Shown: positions 11,157 to 21,769 of the stretch, piece after piece
Numbering within the stretch: the first letter of the stretch is position 1
Layout: each line of letters begins with the position of its first letter
Source: Malaya genurostris
Lineage: Eukaryota > Arthropoda > Insecta > Diptera > Culicidae
NCBI RefSeq assembly: GCF_030247185.1
Contig: NC_080572.1
Location: 172,614,975 to 172,678,974, forward strand
DNA length: 64,000 nt
Reading direction: 5' to 3'
Position numbers and translations under genes: made by a program
Notes under the pieces: generated by a model
Told to the model about the DNA's origin: nothing
Seen by the model: the letters and a program-made list of their open reading frames with translations, nothing else
Database searches by the model: none

Positions 11157-13907
11157 AAAGCCCGGCCAAAAATTGGAAATAATTTTAACGTATTCCGGCA
11201 CGACCGAAATTTATCTCTCTGTCAGAAAAAATCTGGAGGTGGAGTCCTCATAGCCATAAACTCTTGCTTTACTTCTGAAGAAATTATTACTCCTAAATAT
11301 AAAGAATTTGAGCATGTATGGGCCAAAGTCTCAATATTGGGAGAAGAACATATTTACTGCTCTGTCTACTTCCCACCCGAAAATGCGAACAAATTCTCTT
11401 TTGAATTATTCTTTCAATCTTTAGACACAATTATTTCGAATATGGAACCCGAAGTAAAGCTACATATTTTTGGCGACTTCAATCAACGTAATGCGGACTT
11501 CATTTCTGACATTGAAAATGAATCAATCTTACTCCCAGTCGTTGGAGAAAACGAAACATTGCACTACTTTTTCGACAAAATTTCTAATTTTGGCCTACAT
11601 CAAGTAAACTCCGTAAAAAATCAACAAAATGCATATTTAGACCTTCTTTTCACAAATTGCACAGAAGACTTTTGTGTGAATGCATCAAACCTGCCATTAT
11701 GGAAAAATGAAGCATTTCACACCGCAATTGAATATTCATTATTTACACACAATGCATCCCTTCCCTACGACTTGGAATATGAGGAAGTGCCGGAATACAA
11801 TAAAATTGACTTTGAAGAAGTCAAGTGTAGACTAAGTATAATAAATTGGCGGAACATACTGAGTACAGAAGGAAATGTCGACGTCGAAGTAAACAAATTC
11901 TATCACATTATAAACAAAATATTATCTGAAACTTTGCCCATGAAAAGAAGAAGAAAAAATCATAACAGCAAGTTACCTGTATGGTTCAATTCACAACTAA
12001 AACATTTGAAAAATAGGAAACAAAAAGCACACAAAACTTACAAACAAGAAAAAAGTGACGCTCATCTTCAAAATTACTTAAATCTATGCAATCAACTCAA
12101 AATAGCCATTAACACAGCACACGAAGAATACAACCACAAAATTGAAAACGAAATAAAGACTTGCCCTAAGAACTTTTTTAACTACACAAAAACTAAACTA
12201 AAAAGCAACAATTTTCCATCTCAAATGCACCTCGACGAACATGTAGGGAAAAATAGTACAGAAATCTGCAATCAATTTGCAAATTTTTTCCAAGAAGTAT
12301 ATACATCTTATTCAGAAACTGACCGTGACCGTGAATACTTCTCTTTCATACCTGCATTTTCTAGCTCCATCTCTGTAAACTATCTATCAGAACATGACAT
12401 TTCGACAGCACTGAAAAACTTAGATGCCTCAAAAGGGCCTGGACCTGACAGTATACCACCAATATTTTTAAAAAATCTTGCTGAAGAACTTACACTACCA
12501 CTACAACTACTTTTTAACTTATCGCTTAATAAATGTACTTTTCCCAAAGCATGGAAATCTTCCTTTCTTGTACCAATATTTAAATCTGGTGCAAAATCTA
12601 ACATTTGGAACTACCATGGAATAGCCATTATCTCATGCATTCCAAAATTATTTGAAAAAATTGTAAACGAAAAACTTTTTCATCAACTTAAAAATGTAAT
12701 AACAAACAAACAACATGGCTTTTTTAAAGGCCGCTCAACTACAACAAATCTCTTAGAATTTATGACATTCACTCTGAATGCAATAGACGCCGGAAACTAC
12801 GTAGAAACTCTTTACACTGACTTTAGCAAAGCCTTCGACCGTATTGACATACCTTCACTTCTACACAAACTACAAAAATATGGCATAAAACATACTCTTC
12901 TTGAATGGCTCAAATCATACTTAACGAATCGTGTACAGGTAGTCCGCTTTCAAAACATTCTGTCTGAACCAATTAATGTAACATCTGGCGTACCTCAGGG
13001 TTCTCACTTAGGGCCTCTCCTTTTCATTTTACATATAAACGACATTTCCTTCATACTCAAAAATCTGAAAGTGCTTATATATGCAGACGACATGAAACTC
13101 TTCATGGAAATAAAAAATATCAACGACGCTGTAATATTCCAGAACGAAATCAATCTATTCTACATTTGGTGCTGCAAAAGTCTACTCCAACTTACTGTAA
13201 AAAAATGTAACTCAATAACTTTCAGTAGGAAAAATGAAACTATACCCACAAACATACATCTAGGAAATCAACTTGTAGAAAAATGTAAAATTGTAAGAGA
13301 TTTAGGCGTAATCTTAGACTCCAAGCTCACTTTTGTGGAACACTACAATACCATAATCAATAAAGCAAATAGCATGCTGGGCTTTATTAAACGCTTCAGT
13401 CATAACTTTCAGGACCCATACACAATAAAATTATTATACACTACATATGTCAGACCTATTTTGGAATATTGCAGCCTAGTATGGAATCCATATAATATTA
13501 TTCACGAAGAACGCATCGAATCTATTCAAAAACAATTTCTTTTATATACACTTCGTAAATTAAACTGGACAGCATTTTCTCTACCATCATATGAAGCACG
13601 CTGCATGCTCATCAATATACAAACACTTAAAGAACGCCGCGACCTTGCAATGCTTTATTTTATCAGCGACATTATTTCTCAACGCATTCAATCACCTTCT
13701 TTATTATCGCAACTAAATTTTTATACACCTAGCCGTCAATTACGAACCAGGAAATTATTTTTAGAAAGAAACACTAGAACAAATTATGCAAAATACAGTC
13801 CAGTCAATCGAATAATGCGCCATTACAATCAATACTGCGAACATCTTGACCTTACTATGTCAAAAAATCAAATCAAATCTCAGCTTTGTCGTAGAAATAA
13901 TGCGTAG
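11157..13907 (+). CDS. LINE ORF2: endonuclease (deleted) and reverse transcriptase, Jockey/CR1-like
   Basis: The frame is open from 11157 (just after TGA) to the stop at 13905-13907, although the first ATG lies well inside. The N-terminal APE endonuclease is damaged. A start-like segment (ILVYCQNFNRMKS) sits in another frame at about 11122, and the text then resumes at NVFRHDRN and SGGGVLIAINS, so roughly 50 residues including catalytic positions are missing. HIFGDFNQR is retained, and no SDH motif is seen. The reverse transcriptase is complete: FKSGAKSNIWNYHGIAIIS, TDFSKAFDRID, SGVPQGSHLGPLLF and YADD (13080-13091). There is no RNase H domain. The enzyme would copy its own RNA at a nicked target; this copy probably cannot nick DNA. 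Confidence 0.85.
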   Translation, partial: KARPKIGNNFNVFRHDRNLSLCQKKSGGGVLIAINSCFTSEEIITPKYKEFEHVWAKVSILGEEHIYCSVYFPPENANKFSFELFFQSLDTIISNMEPEVKLHIFGDFNQRNADFISDIENESILLPVVGENETLHYFFDKISNFGLHQVNSVKNQQNAYLDLLFTNCTEDFCVNASNLPLWKNEAFHTAIEYSLFTHNASLPYDLEYEEVPEYNKIDFEEVKCRLSIINWRNILSTEGNVDVEVNKFYHIINKILSETLPMKRRRKNHNSKLPVWFNSQLKHLKNRKQKAHKTYKQEKSDAHLQNYLNLCNQLKIAINTAHEEYNHKIENEIKTCPKNFFNYTKTKLKSNNFPSQMHLDEHVGKNSTEICNQFANFFQEVYTSYSETDRDREYFSFIPAFSSSISVNYLSEHDISTALKNLDASKGPGPDSIPPIFLKNLAEELTLPLQLLFNLSLNKCTFPKAWKSSFLVPIFKSGAKSNIWNYHGIAIISCIPKLFEKIVNEKLFHQLKNVITNKQHGFFKGRSTTTNLLEFMTFTLNAIDAGNYVETLYTDFSKAFDRIDIPSLLHKLQKYGIKHTLLEWLKSYLTNRVQVVRFQNILSEPINVTSGVPQGSHLGPLLFILHINDISFILKNLKVLIYADDMKLFMEIKNINDAVIFQNEINLFYIWCCKSLLQLTVKKCNSITFSRKNETIPTNIHLGNQLVEKCKIVRDLGVILDSKLTFVEHYNTIINKANSMLGFIKRFSHNFQDPYTIKLLYTTYVRPILEYCSLVWNPYNIIHEERIESIQKQFLLYTLRKLNWTAFSLPSYEARCMLINIQTLKERRDLAMLYFISDIISQRIQSPSLLSQLNFYTPSRQLRTRKLFLERNTRTNYAKYSPVNRIMRHYNQYCEHLDLTMSKNQIKSQLCRRNNA

Positions 13908-13981
13908 TATGTAAGTGAACATTGTAAACAATTTATATGTAGTCTACATTTGCTTGACGAAATAAATAAATAAATAAATCC

Positions 13982-14437
13982 ATTAAAAAGATAAAAAGGA
14001 CAGTCTCGTTGACACTGCTGGCAAATTGTTTTGATGTTTTTACGCGGAACAGTTAAGTAAGTTTCGAATATTGCACTCTAATTGTATATGTAAAATGATG
14101 TTTTATGTATCTTCCAACCTTTCGGGCTGCGCCGTCCGGTGCACTACTTGTGTATTCGGTTTTTGTTCTCCGTGTGCTCAAAGTTTTCAGTGAATGAGTC
14201 GATTTCGCGAAGTCGAATGAAGAATACAGTAATTTAGAAGAAAATTTTTCAAAAAGAAGTTTATGTCTTTTTCTACAATACCACATCGTATTTATACCTG
14301 CCAATATAGAAAAGACAACCGCGACTGAAAAATTCTTTTCGGCAGTAGTGTGCCATCTAGTAGCTAGTAGTCATTACGGTGTTAGCTTTTTTCGGTGAGA
14401 GTGCGCCATATAGCTGCAAATTGCAGAGGCCAATTGA
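13982..14437. other. Unassigned sequence
   Basis: No gene is recognised. The ORF on the minus strand at 14053-14304 has no known motif. Confidence 0.4.
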
Positions 14438-14450
14438 ACCATTAATGTTG

Positions 14451-14874
14451 TTATTATTTTTACGTTTCGTCTTTGACTCATCAGTGCAGAGCAGTTCAAA
14501 TTGAACTGCTTAGTGCTAAACTCGGCAGTTCAATTTGAACCGCTAAGCAGACGTAAAGTTTCTGCTATTTACAGAACACTTTTTGTTTTGCAACGGAGTG
14601 CAATGTCTTTTCTGATGTGCCGAACGAAAACATGTTTTCGACTATTTCTTTCGTTCGGCACGTCAGAAAAGACATTGCACTCCGTTGCAAAACAAAAAGT
14701 GTTCTGTAGATAGCAGAAACTTTACGTCTGCTTAGCGGTTCAAATTGAACTGCCGAGTTTAGCACTAAGCAGTTCAATTTGAACTGCTCTGCACTGATGA
14801 GTCAAAGACGAAACGTAAAAATAATAAAAACGGTTATGTGCCCTAGCACAAAATTTGGCTAACCCCTAAATGAC
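14451..14874. mobile_element. Foldback element FB1
   Basis: Two arms of about 180 bp (14451-14630 and 14640-14833) are near-perfect inverted copies and meet at a short unpaired centre near 14632-14650. The outer arm ends read TTTTTACGTTTCGTC(T)TT and its complement. Each arm also contains inner palindromes (CAGTTCAAATTGAACTG, CAGTTCAATTTGAAC). A tail of about 45 bp follows the right arm. The direct repeat ACCATTAATGTTG occurs at 14438-14450 and 14873-14885 and looks like a target-site duplication. The two 70-codon ORFs here mirror each other because of the palindrome and are not genes. Confidence 0.85.
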
Positions 14875-15189
14875 CATTAATGTTGGTTAGAACAACGTTG
14901 TATTTTTCTAAAAAATTAGTTGAATGGAAATGAAATGACAGCACATTCTAAATTAGCGAAAGTAAGATTTTTTTAGTTGTTGCAAAAAATAACTAACTAA
15001 AATCAGAAAATCAACTAATTTTTCCGTCAAAATGCTGATTTCGGTCTTTCCGTGTATAACTGGTCCCATCTGCTAATGACAGTTTATCTGTATTAACTTT
15101 TCTTGCAATTATTTTACCGTAATTATCTATGTTTTCTAAAATTTATTCTGATAAGATGGAAATATGGTGGCCTTGGTCATAATGTATTG

Positions 15190-15560
15190 AAAAATTTTCT
15201 CTCACTTTTCTCGGAGATGGCTAAACCTATTTTCACAAACCTAGATGCAAACGAAGACTCCTATGGTCCCACAGCTTACTATCGAGTTTCATCGGTATCT
15301 GATTTCTGATTCCGGAATTGCAAGGTAATATGTGCAAATCTATGAACAAAATATGCAATTATTTGAAAAATTGACAAGTGAAAATTGGCTCGGAGGGCCA
15401 AGTGTCTTATGCCATTCGACACAGCTAATCGAACTGAGCAATGTCTGTTTGTGTATGTCTGCGTCAAATAATGTCACTATTTTTTCTCGGAGATTTTCAC
15501 AAATTTTGGTTCAAATGGAAGGCTCTATAGACTCATAGGTACCTGCTTAATTTCATGCAG
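15190..15560 (-). repeat. Family B fragment, B7
   Basis: Read on the minus strand it carries the 3' module (about 15391-15450; ggagggccaagtgtc on the plus strand) and parts of two internal units with 'ctcggagat' borders. The segment 14886-15190 is AT-rich and unassigned. Confidence 0.6.
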
Positions 15561-15763
15561 GTTCGCGTACAATTCTGAGTACCAGCCCGACCGCGGGATT
15601 GTTGCTTTGATCGACTTAACTTATTTTAATATTAGTTGAATTCTGTTGTTTTTTAAATTATATTGAACTTGAAATGTTATTTAGTAAAACTTCTCAATCC
15701 AACATTTGGAGTTTTTTGGTTTGTACAATAAGTGTATATGTGGCATTCCACGCAAAATCAGCC

Positions 15764-16560
15764 ACCGAAAAAAAAATAGTTAGATAACTATTTTTTTTCG
15801 GTAAAGAACTCGAACATATTTGACACGTATTTTTTTATTTCGATATGGTACTTGGAATTTTCGAGGTATCATTTTTTGAAGTTTTGCGTTTACAAAGAAG
15901 AGCCTTTTTTCAACAGCCTATACTATACAATCTAATAAAGATTCAAAATCTCGTCAAAGCCATGAATAATGCGTCTTTTCCTTAGCTTTGAAATAAGCGA
16001 TTCCATAAAACAACCTTTAAAATAAATTTAATGAAAAAAGTTAAAAACTTCTAAACAAATAAAAAAAATTCAAACTTGGGACTAATTTTTTCTTTCTTTT
16101 TTTTTAGCTGGAAAAAGAAGCCTTAGGGATTCACCTTTGTATCATTTTTACACCGCGATCTTAGCTGTAACGTGTCTAACAATAAACTGTCAAAGTTGGG
16201 ATTCGATCAGTGGCGAGACATATGTCGGCAAGTTAAGCCTGTATTCGAGCGAGTTGCGCTGTGGTACGCTCCGCGCGTGCGGGTCGTGATTAAAAAATTT
16301 ACTGCTCCGAAAGTATTAATTTTTCTACTCTGAAACTTTGCCAAGATTGAGTTAAACCCCTGAGGCTTCTTATTCCAATTAAAAAAGAAAAAAAATATTC
16401 CCAAGTTTGAATTTTTTTTATTTGTTTTTTATTTATTTTACTTTTTTATTGAATTTATTTTAAAGGTTGTTTTATGGAATCGCTTATTTAAAAGCTAAGG
16501 AAAAGACACACATTTCATGTCCTGGACGATTTTTTGTATCTTTATTAGATTTTACAGTGT
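15764..16560. repeat. Family E palindromic repeat, copy E1
   Basis: A left arm (about 15970-16130) and a right arm (about 16360-16515) are inverted copies sharing 'ctttgaaataagcgattcca', 'aaacaacctttaaaataaat' and 'aaattcaaacttgg'. They surround a centre (about 16180-16350) that is repeated at 42405-42580. The left end is a short hairpin at 15764-15802 made of ACCGAAAAAA...TAGTTA and its complement. The right arm stops early near 16560. It is probably a foldback-type non-autonomous element. Confidence 0.7.
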
Positions 16561-16796
16561 TCGGCTACCAAAACTTGTTTCCTAAAACTACATGACCGTC
16601 ATATTATGAACACTTTCAAACTTTTTACTTCGTATGTATGTATGGTGGTTAAAATGTATTGATTGAGTTATGTTGGATGGATCCGGAGAAAGGAACAAAA
16701 TTAAATTAAACCATAAGAAACGAACGGTTCATTACCGGTCTGTTACCGTAGGAAATGTTTCGAGCTAACAATCCTTACTCTTGCTCTTCCTCACAG

Positions 16797-16911
16797 CATC
16801 GATTGTGATCCGTTGACAGATGCTCGCTTCTTGCTGGATTCTAATGCCGATTGCGGCTCCCTTTTCCTGGGAACGAGTGGAAACCCAATCCAAATGAATT
16901 CCAATCTCTGA
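16797..16911 (+). CDS. Candidate terminal exon (unrecognised)
   Basis: A long pyrimidine-rich run ending TCACAG at 16796 precedes a frame that reads IDCDPLTDARFLLDSNADC, then GSLFLGTSGNPIQMNSNL, and stops at TGA 16909-16911. The codons are richer in GC at third positions than the surroundings, and the segment has no copy elsewhere in the window. It could be the last coding exon of a host gene whose earlier exons lie outside or beyond the inserted repeats. I do not recognise the protein, and a chance match of this length is possible. Confidence 0.3.
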
Positions 16912-17684
16912 CAAGAAATCAAGTATTTAATCAATGTCTCCATGGAAATTGTTTGAATTATTCTTATTTCTCCGTGCGCAATGCGTTCGAGGATGAAAAG
17001 ATTTATTAAAATTACTTGTACTGATGGCTGTAAAACACGACCATTGAATTTCCTTCAGCACATTCCACCCCTACCAGGTGTGTGAGCCACGCTGGTGAGC
17101 ACGGGAACCGAAGGAGTGATGAATGAGAAAGAGTGATGTAAGATCTTTGCTTAGGTGTACGGATTTCATGCAATTTAAATTTATTCTTCCGTGCCGGAAT
17201 CCTTACATTGGATTTAGCGGTGACTAACGTAAGGAACCTCACCGTGAAAAGAATTTAATTCGTTCTCATTTAGAACTCCCACTATTTTAAATTTCAAGCC
17301 CACTTGAATCGAAATCATTACGAATCATCAATTGAAAGTGATGCAAATGACCAAATCTTTTACAAATAAATCAATTATTCAAGTGCCGTCGTCACGTGTT
17401 TCGTTTTCCAAGTATGGAAGTCTGATCCTGCCTCTTCGGAGATTGCGGAGCGAAACACAACAACTTCAGGTTATGTCACACGACAGAGGCGGATGAATGC
17501 AAGAAGCGCGAGTAGGAGGAAAATAAATCAGAACATAAAATTAATTGAAGTTGGAAAATTGATGACGCTCCTATGGAAATGACGGATGGTCTGCTGTGAT
17601 GAGAAACCGCACGGAGTGCTTGTGGTGATCGATAAAGTCGATGATACACGGAAAGTTCCTGATCCAAAGCGCAACAATAACAAA
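16912..17684. other. Unassigned, mostly unique DNA
   Basis: No repeat copies were seen. The minus-strand ORFs at 17012-17242 and 17476-17667 lack recognisable motifs. If 16797-16911 is a real last exon, part of this would be 3' UTR. Confidence 0.4.
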
Positions 17685-18076
17685 TTTTTTTTTCCCATAA
17701 ATACGTTTATTTCTTAAGGCAGTTTACATAAGTTTTTCTTCGCCGTAGCATCACTTTTACATAATATTCTTATCCTAATTTAATTCTAACATAGTCACAA
17801 CGTTTTGAATTTATTAAAACATATTCTCTTATAGCTTAAATATCATCTTAGGTAACTCGTCATTAATTATGAAATCTACTCGGAAATATTATTTGAACCA
17901 AACGATTAACTTCTATAAATTATAAAATAAGCTGTTATTTTCAGACATTTTGTTGATAATTTCATAAACTGTTTCGAGTTTGTTTGTATCATTACATAAT
18001 TTTTATTCTAATTTAGCTATTGGTTGAATTCATGGACGCAGCTGGGATCAGAACTAAGTCTTAAAAGGGGCCTTTA

Positions 18077-21000
18077 TTAAATTGAAACTCCAATTTTCTT
18101 TATGAAATGATAAATAAGTTTCATGTATGAAAGGTCACGACAAGCAAGAATGTCTCGAACTGGGATATTGGATAGTTTACCTTGGGTACGCAAAGAATTT
18201 ATTAGTTGAGATCTGACATCACGATACTCCACGCATGTCCAAACGACATGATCAATATCCCGATAACCTTCTCCGCAAGCACAATGATTAGTCTCGGAGA
18301 GCCCAATTCGAAGGAGATGTGCATCTAACGTGTAGTGATTGGACATGAGTCTGGACATCACACGAATGAAATCCCTACTCACATCCAGTCCCCTGAACCA
18401 TGCCTTTGTCGATATTTTCGGAATAATTGAGTGCATCCACCGACCCAGATCATCTCTATCCCAAGATGCTTGCCAGCTGGCAAGTGTTCTTTGGCGAGAC
18501 GAACTATAGAATTCGTTGAAAGCAATCGGTCGCTCATAAATTTCACCCTCAATAGCACCACGTTTGGCTAAATTATCGGCTCTTTCATTGCCTGGAATGG
18601 AGCAATGAGCCGGGACCCAGACTATAGTGATTAGATAATTATTATTCAATATGTCGTTCAGACACTGTTTTATTTTACCCAAGAAAAACGGTTCATTTTT
18701 GCCAGCAGCGATTGAGCGAATAGCTTCAATTGCACTCAGACTATCTGTGAAGAGGAAATAATGGTTTGGAGATAATGTGACGATTACACTCAAACTATAA
18801 TGAACTGCTGCTAGCTCTGCTATATAAACAGATGCAGGTTCTTGAAGCCTAAATGAGGCCGAAACATTATTGTTGAACATACCAAACCCTGTCGCTTCTT
18901 CAATTCGCGATCCGTCCGTGTAAAACATTTTCTCAGAGTCAATATGCCTGAACTTACTTGAAAATATTTTTGGGATTTCCGTCGATCGTAGATGATTCGG
19001 GATTCCACGCACTTCACGCTGCATGGATGTATCGAAAAATAAAGTTGAGTCAGGGGCACTTAGGATGCTGACACGGATAGGAATATATCTTGAAGGGTTG
19101 ATTTCCTGTGACATATGGTTAAAATATACTGTCATAAATTTTGTTTGAGATCGAAGCTCGACTAGTAGTTCGAAATTATTAATTACCATGGGATTCAGCA
19201 CCTCACATCTTATTAGCAGGCGTGATGAAAGCTCCCAAAATCGATCTTTTAATGGAAGAACTCCCGCCAGAACTTCAAGACTCATTGTATGTGTCGAGTG
19301 CATGCAGCCTAAGGCAATTCGCAAACAACGGTACTGAATTCGCTCAAGTTTGATAAAATGAGAGTTTGCAGCGGAACGAAAACAAACGCATCCATATTCC
19401 ATCACTGAAAGTATCGTTGTTTGATACAATTTTATTAGATCTTGCGGATGAGAACCCCACCAAGATCCTGTTATTGTTCGAAGAAAATTTACTCTTTGTT
19501 GGCATTTCGTTATCAGATACCTAATGTGTCCTCCCCACGTGCATTTGGAATCGAACCACACCCCGAGGTATTTAAAAGTTAAAACCTGTTGGATCATTCT
19601 TCCCATCATATGGAGCTGAAGCTGCGCGGGATCATGCTTTCTTGAAAAGACGACTAACTCTGTTTTCTCCGCAGAGAATTCGATACCAAGATGAACAGCC
19701 CAAACGGACAAGTTATCTAAGGTATCTTGCAATGGTTTATGCAGATCAATAGCTTTGGGCCCAGTAACTGAAACCACGCCATCATCTGCCAATTGCCTTA
19801 GTGTACATGGGGTTACTAGACAGCTGTCAATGTCATTCACGTAAAAATTATAGAGGAGCGGACTGAGGCATGAGCCTTGCGGGAGACCCATGTAGCTAAT
19901 TCTGAATGTTGCCAAATCGCCATGTGAAAAATACATGCACTTCTCTGACAAAAGGTTGTGCAAATAATTATTTATAACCGCTGGAAGTCCATGTTGGTGG
20001 AGCTTGTCTGAAAGAACATCAATGGAAACTGAATCAAATGCTCCTTTAATGTCTAAAAATACAGATGCCATTTGTTGCTTTTGAGCGAAGGCAATTTGGA
20101 TGTCAGACGAAAGTAATGCAAGGCAATCATTCGTCCCTTTATTTCTACGGAAGCCAAACTGAGTATCTGACAACAAACCGTTCGTCTCGACCCAAGTGTC
20201 GAGACGTCGTAGAATAATTTTTTCGAACAATTTTCTGATGCAGGACAACATCGCAATGGGTCTATATGAGTTGTGATTGGAAGCTGGTTTCCCCGGCTTT
20301 TGAATGGCGATAACTTTCACTTGTCTCCAGTCAGGCGGAACAATATTTTGCTCAAGAAACTTGTTGAACAATTCCAACAAACGTCTTTTTGCGAGGTCGG
20401 GCAGATTCTTCACCAAGTTGAATTTAATTCTGTCCAACCCAGGGGCGTTATTGTTACAAGACAAGAGTGCTATAGAAAATTCCATCATTGAAAATGGGTT
20501 ATTAATAAAACCATTATTTGGAGGAGATTCCCGTATAATGCTTTGCGTAGGAACAGAATCTGGGCAAACTTTCCTAGCAAAGTCAAATATCCATCGGTTC
20601 GAGTATTCATCACTCTCATTGCCCACGTTACGATTCCTCATTCGTCTGGCCGTATTCCAAAGAGTGCTCATTGAGGTTTCTCTTGACAAACCTTCGACAA
20701 AATGTCTCCAATAGCTACATTTCTTGGCCCGAAGTATGCTCTTGTACTTGGTTTCTAAAGTCAAGAAATTTTCAAAATTCTGAGGAGTTCCTCCTCCTCG
20801 TTTTAAAAACGTCTTGAAAGCATTTTGTTTCGCGTGCTTAGCATCTGAACACTCTTTGTCCCACCAAGGGTTTGGAGGCCTTCTGTTAGACGATGGACCA
20901 AGAAATCGTTTGGTTTGGGCTTGTTCTGCGGCCTCCAGAATCGAACAAACGAGGAAGTCATATTCTTCAAGTGGGGGGAGCTCTTCCATTGAAGTTAAGA

Positions 21001-21769
21001 CACTTGAAATATTACTTTGGTATTTAATCCAGTCAATATTTTTTGTCAAATCATATGGAATATTAACTGAATTAGCAATGCCTTTGTTACTGCTAATCGA
21101 GATGATGATTGGTAAATGATCGCTACCATGTAAATCAGGAAATACTTTCCAGGTGCAATCTAGTCGAATTGAAGTCGAACAAAGAGATAAATCTAATGCA
21201 CTTGGACGTGCAGGAGGTCTTGGGATCCGTGTCATGCTACCCATATTTAGTACCGTCATGCTAAAATTGTCGCAAATATTATATATTAGAGATGATCTGC
21301 TATCATTGTAAACGGAACCCCACATCATTCCGTGCGAATTGAAATCTCCTAAAATCAAACGTGGAGCAGGAAGGGCTTCGACAATTTCATTAAGCTGTCG
21401 TTGTCCAACTTGAGCTCTTGGAGGAATATATACCGAAGCAATGCAAATGTCCTTTCCTTCAATGTTTATTTGACAAGCAACAACTTCTATACTAGAAGTC
21501 GAAGGAATGTTTAATCTATAAAAGGAATAACATTTCTTAATTTCTAAAAGCACTCCACCATACGGTGAGTCTCTATCGAGACGTATAATGTTAAAATCAT
21601 TAAAATTTAAAGCTATGTTTGAAGTAAGCCATGTTTCGCATAAAGCAAATACATCACATTTTTGACTATGCAATAAAATTTTAAATGAATCAAGTTTTGG
21701 CATGATGCTTCGACAATTCCACTGCAGGACAGTGATTGTATCATTTGCGGCGGGTGATAAATTATCCAT
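18077..21769 (-). CDS. I-clade LINE ORF2: endonuclease, reverse transcriptase, RNase H
   Basis: I take the ATG at 21769 (MDNLSPAANDTITVLQWNCR) as the start because it overlaps the ORF1 stop. The frame runs unbroken to 18077, about 1230 residues. Endonuclease, about residues 12-225: LQWNCRSI, CETWL, DRDSPYGGVLL, LILGDFNSHG and HGSDHLP are all present. Reverse transcriptase, about 430-750: AIQKPGKPASNHNSYRPIA, LDIKGAFDSVSID, GLPQGSCLSPLLYNFYVND, and LADD at the catalytic site. RNase H, about 930-1060: FYTDGS, AELAAV, FTDSLSA and ERADNLAK carry the D-E-D-D set. A Cys/His-rich tail (HCACGEGYRDIDHVVWTC) ends the protein. All key motifs are intact, so the enzyme may be functional. Confidence 0.93.
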   Translation of the reverse strand: MDNLSPAANDTITVLQWNCRSIMPKLDSFKILLHSQKCDVFALCETWLTSNIALNFNDFNIIRLDRDSPYGGVLLEIKKCYSFYRLNIPSTSSIEVVACQINIEGKDICIASVYIPPRAQVGQRQLNEIVEALPAPRLILGDFNSHGMMWGSVYNDSRSSLIYNICDNFSMTVLNMGSMTRIPRPPARPSALDLSLCSTSIRLDCTWKVFPDLHGSDHLPIIISISSNKGIANSVNIPYDLTKNIDWIKYQSNISSVLTSMEELPPLEEYDFLVCSILEAAEQAQTKRFLGPSSNRRPPNPWWDKECSDAKHAKQNAFKTFLKRGGGTPQNFENFLTLETKYKSILRAKKCSYWRHFVEGLSRETSMSTLWNTARRMRNRNVGNESDEYSNRWIFDFARKVCPDSVPTQSIIRESPPNNGFINNPFSMMEFSIALLSCNNNAPGLDRIKFNLVKNLPDLAKRRLLELFNKFLEQNIVPPDWRQVKVIAIQKPGKPASNHNSYRPIAMLSCIRKLFEKIILRRLDTWVETNGLLSDTQFGFRRNKGTNDCLALLSSDIQIAFAQKQQMASVFLDIKGAFDSVSIDVLSDKLHQHGLPAVINNYLHNLLSEKCMYFSHGDLATFRISYMGLPQGSCLSPLLYNFYVNDIDSCLVTPCTLRQLADDGVVSVTGPKAIDLHKPLQDTLDNLSVWAVHLGIEFSAEKTELVVFSRKHDPAQLQLHMMGRMIQQVLTFKYLGVWFDSKCTWGGHIRYLITKCQQRVNFLRTITGSWWGSHPQDLIKLYQTTILSVMEYGCVCFRSAANSHFIKLERIQYRCLRIALGCMHSTHTMSLEVLAGVLPLKDRFWELSSRLLIRCEVLNPMVINNFELLVELRSQTKFMTVYFNHMSQEINPSRYIPIRVSILSAPDSTLFFDTSMQREVRGIPNHLRSTEIPKIFSSKFRHIDSEKMFYTDGSRIEEATGFGMFNNNVSASFRLQEPASVYIAELAAVHYSLSVIVTLSPNHYFLFTDSLSAIEAIRSIAAGKNEPFFLGKIKQCLNDILNNNYLITIVWVPAHCSIPGNERADNLAKRGAIEGEIYERPIAFNEFYSSSRQRTLASWQASWDRDDLGRWMHSIIPKISTKAWFRGLDVSRDFIRVMSRLMSNHYTLDAHLLRIGLSETNHCACGEGYRDIDHVVWTCVEYRDVRSQLINSLRTQGKLSNIPVRDILACRDLSYMKLIYHFIKKIGVSI

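Larger units (their letters stand above)
10224..13981 (+). mobile_element. Non-LTR retrotransposon (Jockey/CR1-like)
   Basis: ORF1 and ORF2 are in tandem and are followed by a short 3' UTR and an (AAAT)n tail at about 13961-13981 typical of LINE integration. The 5' boundary is unplaced. No clear target duplication was seen. Confidence 0.8.

Noticed and set aside
14501..14777. Two similar 70-codon ORFs on opposite strands
   Set aside because: They are mirror images produced by the foldback palindrome.
20304..20714. 136-codon plus-strand ORF
   Set aside because: It is antisense to the I-clade LINE ORF2.
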